12,854 nt of DNA from CAYQOX01 sp964419335 (lineage in GTDB: Bacteria > Hinthialibacterota > Hinthialibacteria > Hinthialibacterales > Hinthialibacteraceae), in assembly GCA_964419335.1 (NCBI GenBank), contig CAYQOX010000082.1, positions 1 to 12,854 on the forward strand, written 5' to 3'. Made by a program: the position numbers and the translations under genes. Under the pieces are notes generated by a model. It was not told where the DNA came from, ran no database searches, and saw only the letters and a list, made by a program, of their open reading frames with translations. Below are positions 7,963 to 12,854 of this stretch, in pieces (position 1 is the stretch's first letter; every line of letters starts with the position of its first letter).

Positions 7963-8718
7963 ATGACACGAAAAGATATTACTCCCTATTTCAGTGTAGG
8001 ATTTCCTCTTATCTCCTTGGTGATTTTTGTGATCATAGCGATGATCGATGCGGAGTATTACTACCGATGGATTTCGATTTCTGAAAAAGGCTATTTGGAG
8101 CATTCAACCGTGGTAATGCTGGTGATCGCGATCTTTCTTCTCGTCTGGATGCTGTATCATCATACGGATATACCTAATAAAGGGGTCAAAAAATGGACGC
8201 TCTTATTGCTATTGGGATGTATATATTTTGCGGGAGAAGAGGCCAGTTGGGGACAACATTATTTAGGATGGAATACGCCCGAATGGTTGGATGAGTTCAA
8301 CGATCAGGGAGAGACGAATATCCATAACGCGCATGGAATCTTTGATCAATTTCCCCGATTTTTGTTGACATTGGCTTCTGTAATTACCATTATTGCGGCA
8401 CCGATCTTGGTGAGTTCCCGGAGGGAATGGGGATTGATGCAGAAGTGGCAAGATTGGATTTTCCCGACCATGGCGAGTGTCACGGCGGCTTTGGGAGCGG
8501 CCTTGGTGGGATTGCCGCAGAAATTTTATGGGTATTATGGGCCGAAGGAAGATCATATCCCGGCTTGGTTTGATGTCATGTTTTTGCGTGGGCAGCACAG
8601 TGAGTTAAAGGAGCATTATTTTGCTATGTTTATGATGATGTATGTCATCTCGCTAGCCTATCGATTTTGGTGTTATCGTTCTGAACCCCATCGTCAGGTG
8701 GAAGAATCTCAGGGCTAG
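7963..8718 (+). CDS. Multi-pass membrane protein with GEE-SWGQ and NIHN motifs, paralogue B
   Basis: A 251-residue integral membrane protein, paralogous to the gene before it. Shared motifs: E41-K-G-x-x-E46, G91-E-E-A-S-W-G-Q98, N119-I-H-N122 and E214-L-K-E217, each at nearly the same place as in paralogue A. Overall identity outside the motifs is low, pointing to an old duplication. Six or so hydrophobic segments are visible; the loop between the last two is longer and aromatic-rich (KFYGYYGPKEDHIPAWFDV). ATG 7963 is preferred because GGA lies 7 bases upstream; a GTG at 7951, three bases after the previous stop, would add four residues. It is the last gene of the plus-strand unit, converging on the acyltransferase. 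Function unknown; a modification of lipid or glycan is only a contextual guess. Confidence 0.8.
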   Translation: MTRKDITPYFSVGFPLISLVIFVIIAMIDAEYYYRWISISEKGYLEHSTVVMLVIAIFLLVWMLYHHTDIPNKGVKKWTLLLLLGCIYFAGEEASWGQHYLGWNTPEWLDEFNDQGETNIHNAHGIFDQFPRFLLTLASVITIIAAPILVSSRREWGLMQKWQDWIFPTMASVTAALGAALVGLPQKFYGYYGPKEDHIPAWFDVMFLRGQHSELKEHYFAMFMMMYVISLAYRFWCYRSEPHRQVEESQG

Positions 8719-8720
8719 CC

Positions 8721-8736
8721 GTTTTTAGGAAAAAAC
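8721..8736. terminator. Weak bidirectional terminator candidate
   Basis: In the 21-base gap between two convergent genes, GTTTTT (8721-8726) pairs with AAAAAC (8731-8736) around the loop AGGA. The runs of T and A suit either direction, but the stem has only one G-C pair, so the support is mainly positional. Confidence 0.25.
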
Positions 8737-8739
8737 ACG

Positions 8740-9714
8740 TTAGAGGTCAACCCGCCAAAAATCTAGTGTATCGAATAAATGATCGTTTTGAACGGCTTTT
8801 ACTTCATCTTTCCATTGCTGATATTGCTCGTATTTGTCCATCACTCGCCGCACGCGGCTTTTTTGGGCGGGGGAGAGTTGTGCGATCCGCTCTTCTGAGA
8901 TGGTTTCGAATGGTTTCCAGCGTTGGTGCATCCAAATCCAAGTATCTTCTTCACGGCGGACAGCTTCTTCGATTAATTTGGCATAGCGAGCGGTATTGAG
9001 AACAATATCTTTTTCATGATCTCCGGTTTGGATTAGGGGGATCGCCCCGCTTCCCCAGATATAGTTCTCCCCATCAGGATCGGTGTGTTTGATGGCTAAA
9101 TGAACCGGAGTGCCAAGCCGCAGCGCGAGCACGGCAGGTAAGGCGAAGGTGCTGGTGGGTTCTTCGAAAAAGTCGACCCAGACACCGTGTTTGCCTGCGT
9201 GTTGATCCATTGCGAAGACGAGAACGGATTGGTTGCGTAAGGTTTGTAAGGCGCGGTTGACTCCACCCACCCGATCAATGCTATGGAGGCCAATGCGCTG
9301 GAGCCAACGCTGCAATCCTTTTCGGATGAGTTTGTTTTTAGGATAGCGGATAAGGAGGGTGATCGGGTAGTGTTGAGCCATTTTGGCGGCGGAGAGAATG
9401 AAGTCGCCGTTGTGGGTGGAGAGGATAATCAAGCCTTTGTTTTGCTGGAAGGATTGATCGATGGAAGGAAGGTAGAAGTGGGTAGGGAGATTCTTTCGGG
9501 ATTTGGGAACCATTGTGTAATGAATCAAATTGGCGATCATTCGTAGGATATTTTTTACAGAGTTATATTGAATTTCTTTTTTTCGGTGGAGTGTTATTTG
9601 GTTACCGTAAACTCTGTGGAGGTTCTCTTCCATCGTCATTCGTTTTTTACGAAAGAGAAGAAGATAAAGCCAAGCCAGTGAATTTAAGAAGTAATGTTTC
9701 ATGCGCTTTTTCAT
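8740..9714 (-). CDS. Lipid A / lysophospholipid acyltransferase, LpxL-HtrB family
   Basis: A 324-residue inner-membrane acyltransferase of the LpxL/LpxM family (PF03279), which adds a secondary acyl chain to lipid A from acyl-ACP. A hydrophobic anchor lies near residues 9-21. The catalytic block reads ILSTHNGDFILS (97-108), followed by LLIRYPKN, the DRVGG turn, VFAMDQHAG (166-174), GVWVDFFEEPTSTFALPAVLALRLGTP, and the C-terminal WIWMHQRWKP (259-268), all landmarks of the family. Oddity: the HX4(D/E) motif has His101 but Ile at +5; an Asp sits at +3 instead. The C-terminal 50 residues form a charged tail. ATG 9714 is chosen over GTG 9738 because MKKRMKHYF leads directly into the anchor; neither has a clear ribosome-binding site. 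It stands alone on the minus strand but fits the LPS theme. Secondary-chain specificity cannot be told. Confidence 0.88.
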   Translation of the reverse strand: MKKRMKHYFLNSLAWLYLLLFRKKRMTMEENLHRVYGNQITLHRKKEIQYNSVKNILRMIANLIHYTMVPKSRKNLPTHFYLPSIDQSFQQNKGLIILSTHNGDFILSAAKMAQHYPITLLIRYPKNKLIRKGLQRWLQRIGLHSIDRVGGVNRALQTLRNQSVLVFAMDQHAGKHGVWVDFFEEPTSTFALPAVLALRLGTPVHLAIKHTDPDGENYIWGSGAIPLIQTGDHEKDIVLNTARYAKLIEEAVRREEDTWIWMHQRWKPFETISEERIAQLSPAQKSRVRRVMDKYEQYQQWKDEVKAVQNDHLFDTLDFWRVDL

Positions 9715-9828
9715 AATGGAAACTGGATGCACGAGCACCGAGGTGGCATTTGGGGGCTCGCGAGCATTGAAGTAAACGATTGAAGCGAAGAGAATCGTAT
9801 CCTTCGTGTTGTTTCTATTTTATCTTCA

Positions 9829-9858
9829 TAGACAGATGTGATTCTGATATAGTATAAT
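9829..9858 (+). promoter_or_regulatory. Sigma70-type promoter for the PQQ-propeller gene
   Basis: TAGACA (9829-9834, 5/6), an 18-base spacer and a perfect TATAAT (9853-9858) lie upstream of ATG 9896, giving a leader of roughly 30 bases. An AAGG ribosome-binding site (9885-9888) stands 7 bases before the ATG. The 157-base gap to the acyltransferase also holds a perfect 10-base palindrome, GCTCGCGAGC, at 9756-9765. Confidence 0.65.
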
Positions 9859-9895
9859 CAATTTTCTCAAAATTCTTCACAAAAAAGGTAAACGT

Positions 9896-11194
9896 ATGGT
9901 TAAACTCTGTCGTTACGTTTTATGGATCAACTTATTGTTTATTATAGTGGTTTCGGCTCAAACCCAAAACTGGTCAAACTGGCGGGGGCCAGAATACAAT
10001 GGCACGTCGGACGCGAAGAATCTGCCGACCGAATGGAGCAAGAGCGAAAATGTGGTTTGGGTGACATCTTTGCCAGGGCAAAGTGCGGCCACACCGGCTA
10101 TTTGGGAGGAGCGGATCTTCGTGAGTTCGTTGGATGAAAGTTCGGAGGACCTGCTGGCTTTGTGTATAGACCGTGAGAGCGGAGAAATCCTGTGGCAGAA
10201 GGTGACAGGAACCGGCCATGATGCCCATCGGTGAAATAATAATGCCTCGCCTTCCCCGGTGACGGATGGAGAATATGTGTATTTCTTCTATGGAAACGGG
10301 AATTTGGTTTGCTTTGATTTTGATGGAAAGCGAATCTGGTCGCGGGAATTGGAGGAAGATTATGGGGAGTTTTCGCTTCAGTTTGGTTATGCCAACAGTC
10401 CCATGCTTTACAAGGGGAAGCTTTATATTCTCGTGTTGCAGCGAAACAGCAATCCACTGCCGTCGGGAGAATTACGCGAATCTTTCTTGCTCGCTATTGA
10501 TCCGAAGACGGGAGAGACGCTCTGGAAACATGTGCGGCCGACTGATGCGCGTCGTGAATCTTTTGAAGCCTATACAACGCCGATGCCCCATGCATTGAAT
10601 GAACGGGATGAGATTATCATTCATGGCGGGGACTATACCACCGGGCATGATCCTGACACGGGAGAAGAGATCTGGCGCTGGGGAAGTTATAATCCCAACC
10701 GGATACGGCATTGGCGTATTATTCCATCTCCGGTGACAGGAGGTGGGAATATTTATGTTGCAGCCCCCAAGCGGGCTCCTTTGTATGCTATTAAAGCCGG
10801 AGCCGAAGGGGAAATTCCATTAGAGCAGCATGAATGGAACTATGATGAATTTCCGCCTGATGTTTGTACCCCTCTCTTTTACAATGAGAGTTTGTATGTG
10901 TTTGATGGGGATCGTTGTGTCATGACCCGGATCGAACCTGAAAGTGGAGAGGTTTTGTGGTCGGGGGAATTGGGTCGAGAGACAGTCTTTCGGGCATCGC
11001 CGACGGCTGCTGATGGAAAAATCTATTGCATGAATGAAGACGGTTTGGTGGTGGTGATGGATGCAATGGGGGACGAATATAAGGAGCTGTTCCGAATTAC
11101 CATGGGAGAAGGTCCATGCCGAGCATCCATCCCTCTTTCTGAGGGAAGTATTTATATTCGCACGGCAGAGAATCTTTATCGTATTGGAGAATAG
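9896..11194 (+). pseudogene. Secreted PQQ-repeat beta-propeller protein, interrupted by an in-frame TGA
   Basis: The frame encodes 432 codons of an exported beta-propeller protein of the PQQ-like (PQQ_2/BamB-type) repeat group. Residues 1-21 are a signal peptide ending VVSA; the mature start reads NWSNWRGPEYNGTS, a hallmark of PQQ-repeat proteins abundant in Planctomycetota and relatives. Propeller blades follow: ALCIDRESGEILWQK, VCFDFDGKRIW, LAIDPKTGETLWKH, GHDPDTGEEIWRWG, RIEPESGEVLWSG and VVVMDA. A single TGA at 10232-10234 (codon 113) falls between GHDAHR and NNNASPSPVTDG, and the frame then runs on unbroken for 319 codons without any shift. One base change or a sequencing error would explain it; readthrough is less likely since TGA is an ordinary stop here. 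If real, the product is a 112-residue fragment; an internal GTG at 10259 could restart translation but would lack a signal peptide. Confidence 0.8.
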
Positions 11195-11230
11195 AAAACT
11201 TATTTTTCATACTGTGGGTTGGAGTTTGAG

Positions 11231-11256
11231 AAGGGGCAATTTATTGTCCCTTTTTT
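11231..11256 (+). terminator. Rho-independent terminator of the PQQ-propeller gene
   Basis: AAGGGGCAA (11231-11239) pairs with TTGTCCCTT (11244-11252) through nine pairs including one G-U, around a TTTA loop, and the stem runs into six Ts (11251-11256). It lies 37 bases after the stop at 11194, a textbook arrangement. Confidence 0.8.
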
Positions 11257-11670
11257 GTTGTCATGAAGTTACAAATTTGTAGATAATTTACACACCCTTA
11301 CTCATACAAAAAAACAAACATACGTTTTCGTAAGAAAAAGCATTGTTATATCCAGACAATGTGAATGATAAATTCATCTCATCTTTCAAATTCAATTTTT
11401 CATCTCCCAAAGTTACTTTTAATTTAACCACACGTTCGTTTCTAGCAAATGAAATTATTTATAGCGAAAAGATAGAATCACTTTTTTTTATATTAAAAAA
11501 ATGACAGAGGGTCGAGATTAGGATAGACTTCAAAATGACAAATAAAATCATAGGAGAAAATTGTTTCGAATTCTAGACTGCATTCGATCGAAGGATTTTT
11601 TTACAAGCGTAATACTCGGTTAAATTATACTCATACTTTTTTATTCTTTTTTTGTGATATTGGTAACAAA
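11257..11670. other. AT-rich intergenic stretch without recognisable gene
   Basis: About 400 bases of AT-rich DNA with frequent stops in all frames. I see only minor structure: a 6-base hairpin CATTGT (11341-11346) / ACAATG (11356-11361). It may be the upstream regulatory region of the secreted protein at 11813, or remnant DNA; no coding frame, RNA gene or clear repeat is supported. Confidence 0.5.
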
Positions 11671-11700
11671 TTGATATCAAAAGGAGAAGACCAGTATATA
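11671..11700 (+). promoter_or_regulatory. Candidate promoter for the secreted helical protein
   Basis: TTGATA (11671-11676, 5/6 to the -35 consensus), an 18-base spacer and TATATA (11695-11700, 5/6 to the -10) would start transcription near 11707, leaving a leader of about 105 bases that contains the inverted-repeat arm at 11763-11788. In such AT-rich DNA, matches of this quality also arise by chance. Confidence 0.4.
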
Positions 11701-11762
11701 CATAAGTTGCTGCATCCAAAAATAAAAAAATTAACCTTAATCAATCATACCCCTTATATAAA

Positions 11763-11788
11763 TTGATGGCTCTTTTTGCCGGAGCATC
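11763..11788 (+). repeat. Left arm of a 26-base imperfect inverted repeat, in the leader of the gene at 11813
   Basis: These 26 bases match the reverse complement of 12651-12676 at 24 positions; the last 18 (CTTTTTGCCGGAGCATC and the preceding T) are identical. The arm contains the first bases of a tiny open frame, ATG 11766 to TAA 11798, encoding MALFAGASTI, whose stop touches the ribosome-binding site of the next gene. The tiny frame has no ribosome-binding site of its own, so it is more likely repeat debris than a leader peptide. Confidence 0.65.
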
Positions 11789-11812
11789 AACAATCTAAAG
11801 GAGGATGGAAAA

Positions 11813-12559
11813 ATGAAACAAGTCACTCGTGTACTCCTACCCATGATAGCCTTAGGAATGCTCGTATCGGTCAGTTTTGCCCAGCAGCGTCAGCAGCAGC
11901 CGCAGCAACCGCAGCAACGAGAAGCGCCTCATAAGCAATTGCTGGGGGATTCGAGGGTACAATCTGCCTTGATTCTTTGTGACGCATTTATGCTGAACGA
12001 TGAAGAAGCCGAACAAGCGGTACAAGAGTATCAGAAAATTGGAGTCAAGATTCGTCAAGAATGGCAAGACAGCGGCGTCAACTTTCAGGAGATGAGTAAT
12101 GAAGAACAAAGAAATTTCTTCGAAGAATATCGGAAAAAAGTCGCTGCAGAAATGAAAAAGAGTATCGAAAAACTTCTTGACGAAGAGGAAGTGGAAGAGG
12201 AAGAATTGGATGGAGTGGAAGAGATCATGATGATCACCACATTTACTCCAGTTCCTGAGATCCGCGGTCTTCGATTGATTGACTTGAAAGACGAGCAGCG
12301 AGAGAAGATTCGGTCTTCGGCTATTTCTCTGAGCAAAAAAATTGTATCTCCCAACGCCGGAATACTATCTGAAGATCAAGATGAAAGCGAGAGAGAAAAA
12401 GCGGAAAAAGAATTCAACGAAGAAAAAAGCGAGTATATTGCTGAAGTCAAAGAAGTTCTAAATGAAGAACAAACTATGACTTGGCAGAAGAAAGTTGAGG
12501 AGATTAATGAGGCCTTGAATGAGATGCGACAGCGTATGCGCGGCGGTCAAAACCGATAG
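11813..12559 (+). CDS. Secreted Gln/Glu-rich helical protein, possibly Spy/CpxP-like
   Basis: A 248-residue exported protein. Residues 1-23 are a signal peptide (KQVTR basic start, hydrophobic core, VSFA cleavage region). A short Gln/Pro tract (about 24-36) follows, then a highly charged, almost wholly helical body with likely coiled coils and a Glu-rich run near 122-131. Three L-x-x-E/Q-type pieces, LNDEEAEQ, LKDEQREK and LNEEQTMTW, recall the LTxxQ helices of Spy/CpxP periplasmic chaperones and the 'LxLxDEQ' secreted proteins frequent in Planctomycetota; the likeness is loose and no function is claimed. The single Cys (LILCDAF) is isolated. Expression is probably high: the ribosome-binding site AAAGGAGGAT (11797-11806) is near-perfect with GGAGG 8 bases before the ATG. 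Monocistronic, with a hairpin 20 bases after the stop. Confidence 0.82.
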   Translation: MKQVTRVLLPMIALGMLVSVSFAQQRQQQPQQPQQREAPHKQLLGDSRVQSALILCDAFMLNDEEAEQAVQEYQKIGVKIRQEWQDSGVNFQEMSNEEQRNFFEEYRKKVAAEMKKSIEKLLDEEEVEEEELDGVEEIMMITTFTPVPEIRGLRLIDLKDEQREKIRSSAISLSKKIVSPNAGILSEDQDESEREKAEKEFNEEKSEYIAEVKEVLNEEQTMTWQKKVEEINEALNEMRQRMRGGQNR

Positions 12560-12578
12560 TCTTTCTCATTTCCAAAGT

Positions 12579-12612
12579 GCAAGGGATGGATTTAAGGGAA
12601 TCCATCCCTTGC
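12579..12612 (+). terminator. Strong hairpin after the secreted-protein gene, probable terminator
   Basis: GCAAGGGATGGAT (12579-12591) and ATCCATCCCTTGC (12600-12612) are perfectly complementary over 13 pairs around an 8-base loop. The stem is stable, but the following bases (GTTATTAG) hold few Ts, so it may work as a poor intrinsic terminator or as an mRNA-stabilising end. Confidence 0.65.
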
Positions 12613-12616
12613 GTTA

Positions 12617-12854
12617 TTAGAGCACCTGAACAACCAATTTAACAAAAAAAGATGCTCCGGCAAAAAGAACAATCAAATGTATGGTATTGGCCGATCCCCA
12701 AGCCCGTGAAGCGATAGGTAAAGACATCGCCTTTGTGGCGGGCTTGGAAGGTTCCGTCCAGATTCACGTAAAAGTGCCAGATGCTTTTGGTGACCTCATA
12801 GTACCATTGGTGGGCTACGTTTTCCTGCTAAAGCAGAAAATCTTTGAGCCCACC
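12617..12854 (-). pseudogene. Possible decayed coding fragment or dispersed repeat, cut by window edge
   Basis: On the minus strand a frame entering from the right edge reads KDFLL, then a TAG, then QENVAHQWYYEVTKSIWHFY and on through GDVFTYRFTGLG. A +1 shift there continues as SANTIHLIVLFAGASFF and ends at TAA 12619-12617. The aromatic-rich, GC-ending codons look like former coding sequence, but a stop and a frameshift are needed. Against this, the plus strand is also open from ATG 12681 to the window end (58 codons, MVLADPQAREAIGKDI...), without a ribosome-binding site. I do not recognise either product. The fragment includes the right arm of the inverted repeat, so a dispersed repeat family is an equal alternative. 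Confidence 0.3.
12651..12676 (-). repeat. Right arm of the 26-base imperfect inverted repeat
   Basis: Reverse complement of 11763-11788 with two mismatches. The two arms enclose about 860 bases that contain exactly one gene, the secreted helical protein, and its hairpin. In the minus frame this arm encodes LIVLFAGAS, while the left arm encodes LMALFAGAS; the differences are single-base and conservative, as expected of diverged copies of one sequence. Confidence 0.65.

Noticed and set aside
9756..9765. Ten-base palindrome GCTCGCGAGC as an operator
   Set aside because: Short GC palindromes of this length arise by chance, and its distance from the promoter at 9829-9858 gives no clear role.
10232..10271. 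Selenocysteine codon with SECIS element
   Set aside because: The hairpin is imperfect with a two-base bulge, and I know no Cys or Sec position in PQQ-propeller proteins here; kept only as a test in the TGA finding.
10259..11194. Separate gene starting at GTG 10259
   Set aside because: It continues the frame of the upstream part exactly and lacks a ribosome-binding site; it is the downstream part of one gene broken by TGA.
11766..11798. Ten-residue leader peptide (MALFAGASTI) controlling the secreted protein
   Set aside because: No ribosome-binding site, no run of regulatory codons, and the same words recur in the inverted repeat copy, so repeat debris is simpler.
11881..11925. CAG/CAA-rich tract as a microsatellite or CRISPR-like repeat
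   Set aside because: It is the in-frame Gln/Pro linker of the secreted protein, irregular and without spacers.

Overview
The window looks like a chromosomal segment from an uncultured or environmental Gram-negative bacterium that makes lipopolysaccharide (LPS). It holds a lipid A acyltransferase, a WaaP-type core kinase, a heptosyltransferase start, core/O-chain glycosyltransferases and an O-antigen ligase/polymerase. The secreted PQQ-repeat beta-propeller protein, with a mature N-terminus of the 'WSNWRGPxxNGTS' kind, and the lone secreted Gln/Glu-rich helical protein are common in Planctomycetota, other PVC bacteria and related lineages. I offer that only as a tentative affinity. TGA ends two genes inside ATGA overlaps, so the standard bacterial code applies. 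No mobile element, CRISPR array, rRNA or tRNA is seen.

Layout. (1) Positions 1-5954, minus strand: a tightly coupled polysaccharide operon, in transcription order O-antigen ligase/polymerase, membrane protein fused to a propeller-like domain, WaaG-like glycosyltransferase, SAM methyltransferase, second glycosyltransferase, and the start of a family-9 heptosyltransferase that runs off the left edge. Most junctions overlap by 4-14 bases. (2) Positions 5955-6361: divergent intergenic region with a 15-base palindrome, a GC-rich hairpin block and a good sigma70-like promoter for the rightward unit. (3) Positions 6362-8718, plus strand: WaaP-like kinase followed by two tandem paralogous membrane proteins that share unusual buried acidic/His/Asn motifs. 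(4) Positions 8740-9714, minus strand: LpxL/HtrB-type acyltransferase, convergent with unit 3. (5) Positions 9896-11194, plus strand: exported PQQ-propeller protein broken by one in-frame TGA, with a clear promoter and terminator. (6) Positions 11195-11812: AT-rich gap. (7) Positions 11813-12559: small exported helical protein with a very strong ribosome-binding site and a hairpin after it. (8) Positions 12613-12854: a decayed-looking coding fragment and one arm of a 24/26-base inverted repeat whose other arm lies in the leader of the gene at 11813.

Together units 1, 3 and 4 can acylate lipid A, build and phosphorylate the core, and assemble and attach an O-chain. The two paralogous membrane proteins and the membrane-propeller fusion are the unexplained parts of this surface-glycan neighbourhood. 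Units 5-8 are unrelated accessory genes of secreted proteins and repeat debris.
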